Source of the DNA: Parendozoicomonas haliclonae
Lineage (GTDB): Bacteria > Pseudomonadota > Gammaproteobacteria > Pseudomonadales > Endozoicomonadaceae
Length of the DNA stretch: 64,000 bases
Reading direction: 5' to 3'
NCBI RefSeq assembly: GCF_900174585.1
Contig: NZ_FWPT01000001.1
Span: 186,001-250,000, forward strand
This document shows, in pieces, positions 34,644 through 43,401 of the stretch (position 1 is its first letter; each line of letters starts with the position of its first letter). The notes below the pieces were generated by a model, which was given only the letters and a program-made list of their open reading frames with translations, searched no databases and was not told the origin of the DNA. The translations under genes were made by a program, and so were the position numbers.

Positions 34644-35744
34644 ATGATAAAAAGTCCGATCTCAGAGCCTCACTCCCTGACTGCTTCATCCAAAATTGCA
34701 CAGGCGAGTGATGAGCCGACGCTGTCCAGCGACTATCTGACCCTGAGCCGGGACTTCGCCCTGAGCCGTGGCGTCAGCATGTCTGCGATTCTGGAAGGAA
34801 CCGACTTTTCTCTGGCGACGCTGCTGAATCCGCCACCCCGTATTCCTCATTCCCAGATGGAGCAGATTATGTACAACCTGCTGGGTAAGCTGGGCAATGA
34901 ATATCAGGCTGGTGTCGATTATGGGTTGTTTATGGGTCTGAATGCCCACGGCACTTTGGGTATTGCTATTCAGGGGGCGCGTAACCTGTTGGAAGCCAGT
35001 AATCTGCTGGTGCAGTTCATCCAGACCCGTGCCAGTCTGCAGGTGGCAGAAATGATCGCCGAAGGTGATACCGTGCGGCTGCGGATTGCCGAGGTTCCCA
35101 GCATGGAACTGGATCATGCCGAGAATCTGTCTGTTATGTTTGAAATCTCCCTGCTGATCAGCTTTTACTCCATCATCCGTAATATGTTGAAGGCGCATAA
35201 GAGCGAAGGGCAGATGGAGCTCAGCTTTACAGTACCGGAGCCTAAAGTCTGGCCGGACTATCTGCAAAATCTGGATGGTAAGGTGCGTTTCAATCAACCT
35301 TACCTTGAGCTGGCCGTGCCCACTTTTTGGTTGCAGTTGAGTATCAGCCCCATAGACAGTGAGCTGAGCAAGGTAGCCCGGCAGATGTGTGCCGATGAAC
35401 TGCGCAATCTGAAGCCAAAGGATATTGTTGAACGACTGTTAGAAAAGATTCGCGATGTTCAGGGCGCCAAACCCTCTTTGAATCAGCTGGCGGATGAGAT
35501 GCATATGTCCGTCAGTACTCTGCAGCGTCGTTTAAAACAACAGGGGCTGACGTTTCAGCAATTAAAAGACAAGGCACGTTTTGAGCAGGCCCGGCAGCTT
35601 CTGGAGCAGACGCAATTGCCTGCAGATGAGATTGCTGCCCGGCTGGGATTCAGTGATGCGTCCAACTTCACCAAATCGTTCAAGCTCTGGACCGGACAAA
35701 CGCCCATGGCTTTCCGCAAAAGCCGAAGCACTTCAGGCGTTTGA
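34644..35744 (+). CDS. AraC family transcriptional regulator
   Basis: A 366-residue regulator. The N-terminal two thirds match the arabinose-binding-like domain found in OruR/ArgR-type AraC proteins. The C-terminal 100 residues hold two helix-turn-helix motifs: LNQLADEMHMSVSTLQRRL, and DEIAARLGFSDASNFTKSF with the typical FTKSFKLWTGQTPMAFR end. An ATG at 34620 is also possible; GAGAGG suits 34644 better. It is divergent from the metal-hydrolase gene and upstream of the SDR-BVMO pair, so it is the likely activator of both. Confidence 0.9.
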   Translation: MIKSPISEPHSLTASSKIAQASDEPTLSSDYLTLSRDFALSRGVSMSAILEGTDFSLATLLNPPPRIPHSQMEQIMYNLLGKLGNEYQAGVDYGLFMGLNAHGTLGIAIQGARNLLEASNLLVQFIQTRASLQVAEMIAEGDTVRLRIAEVPSMELDHAENLSVMFEISLLISFYSIIRNMLKAHKSEGQMELSFTVPEPKVWPDYLQNLDGKVRFNQPYLELAVPTFWLQLSISPIDSELSKVARQMCADELRNLKPKDIVERLLEKIRDVQGAKPSLNQLADEMHMSVSTLQRRLKQQGLTFQQLKDKARFEQARQLLEQTQLPADEIAARLGFSDASNFTKSFKLWTGQTPMAFRKSRSTSGV

Positions 35745-35887
35745 TTGCAATGACCTCTCAGCACCATATCTTTGACGTCAGACTGCACTGACGCAAAGGC
35801 ACCCATGCATTAGTATGGTTTTCAGAAATCACCGTATAACAATAACAAGCACAGATCAGACTGTGTGCCGATCGGGAGTCTATCACC

Positions 35888-36763
35888 ATGTCAGCCAGTT
35901 CCAGGCCAGCAGATTTAAATAAAGCCGTTGTTGCTATTACCGGCGCCGGTTCCGGTATAGGCCGTGCTTTGGCTGTTCAGTGTGCGCGGGAAGGTGCACT
36001 GCTTGCTCTGTCTGATATTGACGAGAAAGGGCTTCAGGAAACAGTCGATTACTGTCGTAAGATGTGCCCGGATGTGATGAGTGATCGTCTGGATGTGGGG
36101 CAGCGTGATGAGATCTATGCCTGGGCAGACAAGGTGAACGAACACTTTGGCCGGGTGAATGTGATCATTAATAATGCCGGGGTGAGTCTGGCAGCGTCTG
36201 CAGAAGCCATGTCTGATGAAGACTTCTCCTGGCTGATGGATATTAACTTCTGGGGCGTGACCCATGGTTCCAGAGCTTTCCTTCCCCACCTGCGTGCTTC
36301 TGAATGGGGCCACATTATTAATATTTCCAGTCTGTTCGGGTTGGTCAGTATGCCCAACCAGACGGCTTACAATGCGGCCAAGTTTGCGGTGCGCGGGTTT
36401 AGTGAAAGCCTGAGAATGGAGCTGCTGATGTCATCGGATAATGTCAGCATCAGTTGTGTTCACCCCGGCGGGATCAAGACCAATATTGTGAATAACTCCA
36501 AGATGGGCGAGCAGGTGGGCATGCAGCTCTCCGAAGCGCAGCAGAAAAAGCACTTCAATACCCAGCTGGCCAAAATGACTCCGGAGCGGGCGGCTCAGAT
36601 TATCCTCACCGGCATGAAGAAAGATCGCTCACGGATTCTGGTCGGTAGTGATGCCAAAGCTCTCGATCTGTTGCAGCGCACTCTGCCGGCCAAGTATCAA
36701 AACATTGTCGTTAAGATTATCGGCAAGATGAAAAATCGTATCGAAAAGATCACCGCAGCCTAA
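35888..36763 (+). CDS. SDR family NAD(P)-dependent oxidoreductase
   Basis: Short-chain dehydrogenase of 291 residues. The cofactor motif TGAGSGIG (about residues 18-25), NNAGV (about 96), the catalytic Ser in NISSLFG and YNAAK (Tyr/Lys) are all present. It probably interconverts an alcohol and ketone. It lies 35 bases before the Baeyer-Villiger monooxygenase, so the two would act in sequence: alcohol to ketone, then ketone to ester. A short palindrome, CGTCAG/CTGACG at 35776-35793, lies in its upstream region and might be a regulator site. Confidence 0.93.
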   Translation: MSASSRPADLNKAVVAITGAGSGIGRALAVQCAREGALLALSDIDEKGLQETVDYCRKMCPDVMSDRLDVGQRDEIYAWADKVNEHFGRVNVIINNAGVSLAASAEAMSDEDFSWLMDINFWGVTHGSRAFLPHLRASEWGHIINISSLFGLVSMPNQTAYNAAKFAVRGFSESLRMELLMSSDNVSISCVHPGGIKTNIVNNSKMGEQVGMQLSEAQQKKHFNTQLAKMTPERAAQIILTGMKKDRSRILVGSDAKALDLLQRTLPAKYQNIVVKIIGKMKNRIEKITAA

Positions 36764-36798
36764 GAACTAGTCAAAAGAATAACGATAAGGAGTCAGGT

Positions 36799-38319
36799 AT
36801 GACCGAGTCCAGTCAGGCAGTTGAACATCTTGATGTGGTGATTATCGGTGCGGGTTTGTCCGGGATAGGCGCCGCCTGTCATCTTCAGAAGCAGTGTCCG
36901 GGCAAGCGTTACGCGATTATTGAAGGGCGCGAGAGCCTGGGGGGCACCTGGGATCTGTTTCGTTATCCGGGCATTCGCTCCGATTCCGATATGTACACCC
37001 TCGGCTACAACTTCAAGCCATGGACCAGTCCGAAGGGCATTGCCGACGGTCCTGATATCCGCCAATACATTACCGAAGCCGCTGCCGAGCACGATATTGA
37101 ACGCAAGATTCGCTTCAGTCAGAAGGTGGTGAAAGCGCAGTGGAGCTCGGAGGAAAGCCGCTGGCTGTTAACCATCAAGCAGACGGAAACCGGTGTTGAG
37201 AAGCTTTTGAGCTGCAACTTCCTGCTGTGCTGTACCGGCTATTACAACTATGCAGCGGGCTACCGGCCGGAGTTCCCGGGTGAATCCTCGTTTAAAGGTG
37301 AGATCAAGCATCCCCAGCAGTGGGATGAAAACTATGACTACAGCGGCAAGCGCGTTGTCGTGATCGGCAGTGGCGCCACGGCGGTGACATTGGTGCCGGC
37401 CATGACCGACAAGGCAGAGCATGTCACCATGTTGCAGCGTTCACCATCCTATGTGATGACCTTGCCTCAGGATGACCCGATGGTGAATGGTCTGCGCAAG
37501 ATTCTTCCCGAGCGCTGGGTGTATCGCATTACCCGTGGCCGGAATATCTCAATCTCCTGGCTGATTTACAGCTACTGTCGTGCGTTCCCCAACGCTGCCC
37601 GTAAACTCATTATCAATCTGGCCAGAAAGCAGTTGCCGGTTGGCTACGATATGAAGCACTTCTCGCCTTCCTATAACCCTTGGGATGAGCGTTTGTGTGC
37701 TGTGCCGGATGGCGATCTGTTTGCGGCTATCTCCACGGGCAAGGCCTCAGTCGCCACTGACCATATCGACACGTTCACCGAGACGGGTATACGTCTCAAA
37801 TCCGGTGAAGAGCTGGAGGCTGATCTGATCGTGACGGCAACCGGTCTGGATGTGCAAATGTTCGGTGGTATGGAGCTGGAAGTGGATGGCAAGCCCGCTG
37901 TTATGGGAGAGCGGATGTGCTATCGGGGCGTGATGTTTGAAGGCGTGCCTAATCTGGGCATGACCTTTGGCTATACCAACGCATCATGGACTCTGAAAGC
38001 TGATCTGATTATGGAGCATATGTGTCGGGTGCTGAACCATATGGACGAGCACGGTTACCGGCAGTGTACGCCACACAATGTAAACGACGCAGAGCATACG
38101 CCATTCGTAGATATGCGCTCAGGGTATATTCAGCGGGCCGCCGGGAAGATCCCTCATCAGGGTTCCAAGCGGCCGTGGAAGCTGTACCAGAACTATGTGC
38201 TGGATATGATCAGCCTGCGCCTTGGCCGGGTTGATGATCCTTCGCTGGAGTTCACCCGCGGCAAACCATCGGCCCCTGCCAGAACGCAAGCTGTGGAGCA
38301 GGCTGAAGAGGTGGTTTAA
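36799..38319 (+). CDS. Flavin monooxygenase, Baeyer-Villiger type
   Basis: A 506-residue FAD/NADPH enzyme that inserts oxygen next to a ketone carbonyl. The FAD motif GAGLSGIGAACHL (about residues 17-29), the Baeyer-Villiger fingerprint FKGEIKHPQQWD (about 163-174) and the NADPH motif GSGATA (about 191) are in the right order. GGSLGGTWDLFRYPG-type residues after the first motif fit EthA-like enzymes. AAGGAG precedes the ATG. It is the last gene of the AraC-SDR-BVMO run, and its stop overlaps the stop of convergent elaA. The natural substrate is unknown. Confidence 0.93.
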   Translation: MTESSQAVEHLDVVIIGAGLSGIGAACHLQKQCPGKRYAIIEGRESLGGTWDLFRYPGIRSDSDMYTLGYNFKPWTSPKGIADGPDIRQYITEAAAEHDIERKIRFSQKVVKAQWSSEESRWLLTIKQTETGVEKLLSCNFLLCCTGYYNYAAGYRPEFPGESSFKGEIKHPQQWDENYDYSGKRVVVIGSGATAVTLVPAMTDKAEHVTMLQRSPSYVMTLPQDDPMVNGLRKILPERWVYRITRGRNISISWLIYSYCRAFPNAARKLIINLARKQLPVGYDMKHFSPSYNPWDERLCAVPDGDLFAAISTGKASVATDHIDTFTETGIRLKSGEELEADLIVTATGLDVQMFGGMELEVDGKPAVMGERMCYRGVMFEGVPNLGMTFGYTNASWTLKADLIMEHMCRVLNHMDEHGYRQCTPHNVNDAEHTPFVDMRSGYIQRAAGKIPHQGSKRPWKLYQNYVLDMISLRLGRVDDPSLEFTRGKPSAPARTQAVEQAEEVV

Positions 38320-38774
38320 ACAGCCTTGGCTGGATAAATCATCTTTATATGAGGAATACCATCTTCCAGGTATTCCTCTGATGCAGTCTGGAAACCGTGT
38401 TTCTGATAGAACCCTTCAAGGTAGGACTGGGCACCAATTTTGATGCCCGGTTCTGACCAAAGTGCCAGACACTGCTTCATACCTTCTTGTATTAAGGTGT
38501 GGGCAAGACCCTGTCCACGCTGACTGTTATCGATGGCAACACGGCCTATACAGGGTTGGCTATATACCGAGCCAGGTGGAAGAATTCGCAGGCAGGCCAG
38601 CAGCTTACCATCTTTGTATCCCATTAAATGCCGGGCTTCAGGCAGACGGTCAAGATCATCCAGCTCTGGGTAAGGGCAGTTCTGCTCAACTACAAAAACA
38701 TCGATGCGCAGCTTAATCAGTTCATAAAGCTGGTTGGTTGTGAGTTCAGCAAAAGAAAGGCAGAGCCAGTTCAT
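38316..38774 (-). CDS. elaA: GNAT family N-acetyltransferase, ElaA type
   Basis: A 152-residue acetyl-CoA-dependent transferase that matches ElaA along its length: LYELIKLRIDVFVVEQNCPY near the start, IGRVAIDNSQRGQGLAHTLI (the Q/RxxGxG/A acetyl-CoA loop) and GFYQKHGFQ near the end. Escherichia coli ElaA has 153 residues. The substrate is not known. The in-frame extension to 38831 looks non-coding. It overlaps the BVMO stop tail to tail. Confidence 0.92.
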   Translation of the reverse strand: MNWLCLSFAELTTNQLYELIKLRIDVFVVEQNCPYPELDDLDRLPEARHLMGYKDGKLLACLRILPPGSVYSQPCIGRVAIDNSQRGQGLAHTLIQEGMKQCLALWSEPGIKIGAQSYLEGFYQKHGFQTASEEYLEDGIPHIKMIYPAKAV

Positions 38775-38929
38775 CAGGTATTTATGCTCGGAAGTTGTTA
38801 TTCGAGCAGAATATCGCGATGAGCCACGCAAAATATTGAGTTAGAGCAGCTAACAAGCCGGTTATTAAATGCACTTTCCAGATAGAGCCTGAGTCTAAGA
38901 TTCTCTCCTCAGGTTCAGGGATTAAGGAC

Positions 38930-40021
38930 ATGGAACCGGGTTACGGAAGTCGCAATTTTTCAGGTGGAAATACACCAGGCTATCAAGGGCTGGGAGCACT
39001 TCAACGTGTTTCTGAAAGCAATGGTATTGATCTGCTGGAGAATGAAACGGCGATCACCTTCCCTGCACCGTTTCGTGACGAATATCGGTCAACACCATCA
39101 ACTCAGAATATTCGCACTCGCACGGCATCCTGTCTTCCTGATGCACAGATCAGTCTGGTCTCACAGGAAATCATCGATACGATTAATACATCGGCCCCTG
39201 AGCTGGCAGCCCAGGTGTGTGAAGCGATTTTCCCTGTTGTCGGTATTCCTTTTCGCTCTGGAGACAACGCTAAAGACTGGTTTGAGCGGGCCTATCTCTC
39301 CTCCGCTGAGGACCGTGTGAATACCTCGGCTGTCTGGGCTTATCTGCATGGCGGTACTTTTGACCGCTCTATCATGAATGTTTTTGCGCCAGAAGAAGGC
39401 GATCAGGGCATGTTGGCTCGCCAGTATCCTTGGTTTCTGAGTGTGTTGTGTGAAGAAGTGCAGGATATCTCTATAGAAGACTGGCCCTGGTTGCATTGGG
39501 ATCAGGTTGAAGGGATGGGAACTCAGAAAATAAAAGAAATTAACACCATGGCCCGCATTAATGGTTTGGCGACAGCGCGACTGCATTTTAGTGAGGATAT
39601 AAATCGGCAGATCACGTTTTCCAGCAGTAAAGCGGATTTGGAAGATTGGTGTGAAAAGAATAAAGTAGCATATCCCCACTTTATTAGCAGAATGAACGCT
39701 TATATTCGGGAGCTTCATGATGGTTACCCCAATAGGCTCCCCAGCTCATCATTCCAAGCTATTGCCATAACGGAAACCTTCTCTGATCTGCAGGGATTGT
39801 GTACAGAAAGAGAGTCCATCGTTCAGCAGATTGAACGCTGGCTGGCAAGGGATCCTGCTCCAGAGCGCGAGATGTTTCATGCCCGCCTGGAAAGAGAAAT
39901 TAATGCTTTTCATTCCATTGAATCCGATGGCTCTTACTCTAGCGATACGGATAGTGGAGGAGAAGGATACAGGCCACCACGAAAACGTCCCTGTACCGAT
40001 TATCCATCCAGCGACGCATAA
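38930..40021 (+). CDS. Hypothetical protein with NLS-like C-terminus, 363 aa
   Basis: No family recognised. The N-terminal 65 residues are Gly/Ser/Thr-rich and probably flexible, and the centre (about 70-320) is mixed helical with many Trp and Glu. The tail is Ser/Asp/Gly-rich and ends with RPPRKRPC (348-355), a basic patch like a monopartite nuclear localisation signal. AAGGAC lies just before the ATG. The gene is alone, with 155 and 226 bases of free sequence around it. It resembles the other orphans of this window in having disordered ends around a folded centre. A host-targeted role is inference. Confidence 0.62.
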   Translation: MEPGYGSRNFSGGNTPGYQGLGALQRVSESNGIDLLENETAITFPAPFRDEYRSTPSTQNIRTRTASCLPDAQISLVSQEIIDTINTSAPELAAQVCEAIFPVVGIPFRSGDNAKDWFERAYLSSAEDRVNTSAVWAYLHGGTFDRSIMNVFAPEEGDQGMLARQYPWFLSVLCEEVQDISIEDWPWLHWDQVEGMGTQKIKEINTMARINGLATARLHFSEDINRQITFSSSKADLEDWCEKNKVAYPHFISRMNAYIRELHDGYPNRLPSSSFQAIAITETFSDLQGLCTERESIVQQIERWLARDPAPEREMFHARLEREINAFHSIESDGSYSSDTDSGGEGYRPPRKRPCTDYPSSDA

Positions 40022-40247
40022 GATTGTAGTCTCGGCTGGCAGGCCCGCTGATTTTTGCGTTATATCTCGCTAATATAGACGACACATTAATTATTATAAA
40101 AATCCGGATATCGCCAGGGATGACTCAATCTATAAAGCCCTGTCCGCTGAATTTACTGCCAGCGGCTCTCTCTCGTTATTCTCGAAATAGTACGCGCGCT
40201 CGTTGTGCAGGCTTTTCTTCCCTTAAATCTCAGGAGGGAGATGGTCT

Positions 40248-41963
40248 ATGAATTCTGTAGAGCAACTGGCCAAAAGAATAAACAACAAAATCTTCGAGGA
40301 AACCGGAGAAAAAACCGACGTTCAGATTCACGATGCAGATCGTCGTAACAGCGAGATCCGCTTCAGCTACGGCTGGAAGCTTTCTTACAGCCTGGACTAC
40401 ATGTCTTTGGGCAGCAGCCATCCGCGCCAGGGGCTGGATTGTGGCTCACCGGCAGGTGCCCAAGTACAGGCGAATGAACGTTTATCCTATTACCAGTCCG
40501 GAAGAGATGACCGTTTTATTCGCAAGCTTCGTGAAAAGGCTCCGGCGACTGTCGATGGGTTTCGTCAGGGGAATATGAACCTTGGCAATGACGGGCAGCT
40601 GTATTTCGGCTCCGAAAGTTGTTCGGGCTGCCATGGTCGTGGTGAGAATACCTGTTACTCCTGCACCAACGGTTCCACCATGTGCAACACCTGTTATGGG
40701 CGCGGCACAGTGCAGGAGATGCGGTATATCAATAACCAGAACCAGATGGTGACCAATACCTGTAACTCCTGTGGTGGCCGGGGAAAGATTAACTGTTACG
40801 CCTGTTATGGGAAGGGCAAAACCCAGTGCTCCACCTGTAGTGGTAGCGGGAAACAGTATTCCGGGTTTTATATCAGTGTTTCCGCCAAGCGTGGTTCATC
40901 CTATTCAATACAGGACCCTTCGCCACACCATTGGACGGAACTCTATGTCAGGATTGCCGATAGACAAATCAGCAACTTCCTCTCGGATATATCTATAAAG
41001 GAAGTGGCAGATCGTAATTACACGATTGCTTATGAGATGCAGGCCGTGCTGCCAACGCTGGAGTGTAATGCCACTATACCTGCCGGAACGACGGGTATGC
41101 AGCTTATTGGCCGTCAGGATCATGTTATTAATGCTGGCTGTATTATGGATGCCACGGTGTGGGAGCGGGCGATCAATCTCGGCCATGGTGACTATGCACT
41201 GCGGGACAGAAATATACTGAATATGCCGGCTGTAGAAGAAATGCTGCGTAAGCATGAATCCGATGAAGATTCCGCTCTGGTTGGCAGTCGGTGGATATCA
41301 GAGGATGTTTATGAAGCCGTTGTGGATAAATATGAAAGCTTTGTCGGCGACCTGAAAAAGAATAACAAGCAAGGCCTGTGGAAAACGGTGCTCGGCGGAT
41401 ACTTTATGGTGCTGCTGGCGTTTGTAGTGCCTCTATTCCTGATTGGTATTTTTATTCCGGAAGCGGCCGTAGGTATGAGTAGTTATCTGCGTTCCTTTGA
41501 TATCAGTGATCTGCATCTTTTGAATCTGCATGAAACTGTTCCCTATCATATCTCCCGCTTTCCTTATGGGGGTATCGGAACTGATGATCTGTTTATCTGG
41601 ATCACGGGCGTATTGATATGGGCTGGGCTGTTGCAGACCATCCACAAGAAGAAACGCTCGAAGATGGAAACAACGTTCCACTTTCTGATCTGGTTCTGGC
41701 TGTGCCCGTACATGTATCGTTGGGGGCAGATGATGGTGGAACTCGTGAGTGACAAGTTCGGTAAGCCTACAGAGTTCACCCATGTGGAGTGGTACAAGTT
41801 TGGTCTGGAGATGCTGATTCAGAACTGGCCTCAGATTGTCACCTTCTCCATTGCCACAGCTTTTGTACTGATCAGTTGGCGGTACTGGCAGAAGAAGGAT
41901 ACGGCTATTAAACAGTATCGTTCCGATATTCTGAGTGCCCGGTTTAGTCTGAAGACTGAATAA
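40248..41963 (+). CDS. Membrane protein with DnaJ-like cysteine-rich domain
   Basis: A 571-residue protein. Residues 125-200 hold six CxxC motifs (C125, C136, C146, C172, C183, C194 as first cysteines), several followed by GxG as in the DnaJ zinc-finger domain, so they should bind two or three zinc ions. There is no J domain. Residues 200-375 are soluble, with beta character. Four probable TM segments follow at about 381-404, 446-464, 475-492 and 527-545. AGGAGGGAG precedes the ATG. It is a single gene closed by a terminator. I know of no characterised protein with this order; a membrane-anchored folding or redox role is a guess. Confidence 0.75.
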   Translation: MNSVEQLAKRINNKIFEETGEKTDVQIHDADRRNSEIRFSYGWKLSYSLDYMSLGSSHPRQGLDCGSPAGAQVQANERLSYYQSGRDDRFIRKLREKAPATVDGFRQGNMNLGNDGQLYFGSESCSGCHGRGENTCYSCTNGSTMCNTCYGRGTVQEMRYINNQNQMVTNTCNSCGGRGKINCYACYGKGKTQCSTCSGSGKQYSGFYISVSAKRGSSYSIQDPSPHHWTELYVRIADRQISNFLSDISIKEVADRNYTIAYEMQAVLPTLECNATIPAGTTGMQLIGRQDHVINAGCIMDATVWERAINLGHGDYALRDRNILNMPAVEEMLRKHESDEDSALVGSRWISEDVYEAVVDKYESFVGDLKKNNKQGLWKTVLGGYFMVLLAFVVPLFLIGIFIPEAAVGMSSYLRSFDISDLHLLNLHETVPYHISRFPYGGIGTDDLFIWITGVLIWAGLLQTIHKKKRSKMETTFHFLIWFWLCPYMYRWGQMMVELVSDKFGKPTEFTHVEWYKFGLEMLIQNWPQIVTFSIATAFVLISWRYWQKKDTAIKQYRSDILSARFSLKTE

Positions 41964-41984
41964 GACCGGATTTTACAGGTTACG

Positions 41985-42022
41985 AAAGCCAGTTATTCCT
42001 TGTGGATAACTGGCTTTGTTTT
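41985..42022 (+). terminator. Intrinsic terminator after the CxxC membrane protein
   Basis: Perfect 12-bp stem, AAAGCCAGTTAT (41985-41996) with ATAACTGGCTTT (42006-42017), then GTTTTT. It lies between convergent genes. Confidence 0.8.
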
Positions 42023-42033
42023 TAGGGGGAGCT

Positions 42034-42507
42034 TTATTTGGCTGGAATAAACAGTGTGGCTTCAATCTCGAACAACATGCCATCAAGGGCAAGACGCGGT
42101 ACCGGAATCAGCGTGCTTGCCGGCAGCTTTTTACCAAACAGGCCAGACAGTTCTCTTTCCAGAGGCTCCAGATACTTCATTTGATGATCGACGATCAAAA
42201 CCCGAATCTGCACCACCTGTTCCGGTTTTGCTCCGGAGGCCTTGATTGCAGTTTTCAGGTTTTTGAAGCTTTGCTGCATCTGCTCTTCAACTGTCTTACC
42301 AATGAGGTTGCCATCCTCATCGCCGGCAAACTGCCCGGAAATATAAACTGTATGCCCGCTGGGCGGTGTGATAACAATTTGCGAAAAACCGAACTGCCGG
42401 GTATCGACCAGATTGTCGGGATTGATGCGCTTTATGCCGGCAGTGGCAGTACTGGCCACACTCAAAGCAACAACGGAGGAGAGGAGAATATTTACGATGC
42501 GTTTCAT
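42034..42507 (-). CDS. RidA family protein with signal peptide
   Basis: A 157-residue protein of the RidA/YjgF/YER057c/UK114 fold. Cytosolic members hydrolyse reactive enamines and imines. Here residues 1-23 form a signal peptide (hydrophobic VNILLSSVVALSVAS, cleavage after ATA), so the mature protein should be periplasmic. SGQFAGDEDGNLIG and VVQIRVLIVD are the family core. The usual catalytic Arg in the C-terminal part may be the Arg in IPVPRLALDG. An Imm-like or regulatory role cannot be excluded. Confidence 0.87.
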   Translation of the reverse strand: MKRIVNILLSSVVALSVASTATAGIKRINPDNLVDTRQFGFSQIVITPPSGHTVYISGQFAGDEDGNLIGKTVEEQMQQSFKNLKTAIKASGAKPEQVVQIRVLIVDHQMKYLEPLERELSGLFGKKLPASTLIPVPRLALDGMLFEIEATLFIPAK

Positions 42508-42628
42508 GGAGTCATACCCGGTTATTCATGAGGTCAGCCTGACCTCAATGTAGTGCATCGTAAAACTTGAAGTTAAGTTTAAGTCAATAACTAGTTTTTC
42601 TGTTTGTTATGACGACCTGGCGGGGCGT

Positions 42629-42659
42629 AAAAAAGCCCCAGTCAAAGTGAGTGGGGCTT
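42629..42659 (-). terminator. Terminator after the 42677 acetyltransferase
   Basis: AAGCCCCA (42633-42640) and TGGGGCTT (42652-42659) form a stem with an 11-base loop. On the minus strand it is followed by a T-run (complement of the A-run at 42629-42634). Confidence 0.8.
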
Positions 42660-42676
42660 AGGTTTGAGTGGTTCTG

Positions 42677-43198
42677 TTAGAAGTTCAGAACCTGCAGCTT
42701 GCCATCAAAGGTTTTCTTGTTGCCAAAGCTGGAAAAGGTGATGTCTTTGTAAAACTCAAAGCCCAGGTTGTGCAGGATCTTTTCTGAACCCGCGTTACCG
42801 TTGGCATGGCGACCAATAATTTTGCTGGCACCCAGATCGTTTTTGGCGAACTCGATCATGCGGGATGCTGCTTCCTTGGCAAAGCCTTTGTACCAGTTGT
42901 TCTGGGAGAGGATGTAACCAATATAGAAACAGTCGTCTTCCCAGCTCAAACCGCCGGAGCCGATCAGCTCACCGGTTTCCTTCAATACCAGCCCGAAAGT
43001 ATATACATGATCATTGTCGTAGTTGGCCTGTTCAAAGGTCAGCCAGTCGATGGTTTCCTGCACGTTTTCGTGCTGGTCAAAAATCATGTACTGGGTAACG
43101 ACCGGGCAGGAGGTCCAGGAGTCAAAAATATGCTGTGCATCGGATACGGCCAGCGGCCTTAAGATCAGTCTTTCGGTCTCTAAAACAGGTGTACGCAT
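42677..43198 (-). CDS. GNAT family N-acetyltransferase, RimJ/RimL type
   Basis: A 173-residue acetyltransferase. The ETERLILRPL start, GELIGSGGLSWEDDCFYIGYILSQ-type strands in the middle (given in part), the acetyl-CoA region WYKGFAKEAASRMIEF, and ASKIIGRHANGNAGSEKILHNLGF-like end match the Acetyltransf_3 subgroup that modifies ribosomal protein N-termini or antibiotics. The substrate is unknown. It is a single gene with its own terminator, the last before the tRNA-Leu island. Confidence 0.9.
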   Translation of the reverse strand: MRTPVLETERLILRPLAVSDAQHIFDSWTSCPVVTQYMIFDQHENVQETIDWLTFEQANYDNDHVYTFGLVLKETGELIGSGGLSWEDDCFYIGYILSQNNWYKGFAKEAASRMIEFAKNDLGASKIIGRHANGNAGSEKILHNLGFEFYKDITFSSFGNKKTFDGKLQVLNF

Positions 43199-43299
43199 CG
43201 TCTACTACAACTCAAAAAATACTACGATTTGGTTTTGTGCCTGGATTGGGAAGCTGGAGCGCGGCTGGAAAGGCATGGCGGGCTGGCAGGAACAGACAG

Positions 43300-43355
43300 C
43301 CATGAATTCTTAAAAAAGCCTCAACAACGGTTGAGGCTTTTTTAAGAATTCATGG
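43300..43355. repeat. Perfect 26-bp inverted repeat
   Basis: Arms 43300-43325 and 43330-43355 are exactly complementary with a 4-base loop (AACG). The inner part, AAAAAAGCCTCAAC / GTTGAGGCTTTTTT, is a bidirectional terminator and resembles the terminator at 46411-46440. The outer part continues without a mismatch and runs into the tRNA-like remnant. Confidence 0.85.
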
Positions 43356-43401
43356 CACCAGTGGCCGGAGTGAAACCGACACGCTCGCAGGGGCAATGGA
43401 T
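43352..43401 (-). repeat. Degenerate tRNA-Leu 3' fragment, possible att site
   Basis: About 50 bases align without gaps to the 3' part of tRNA-Leu(CAA) at 46450-46499 in the same orientation, with about ten differences by eye (for example GGCACCAGTGGCCGG against GGTACCAGTGGTCGG). Similarity stops near the anticodon arm. Both copies are preceded by a similar terminator. This geometry is that of the distal direct repeat of a tRNA-integrated island, or of an old tRNA duplication. Confidence 0.65.
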
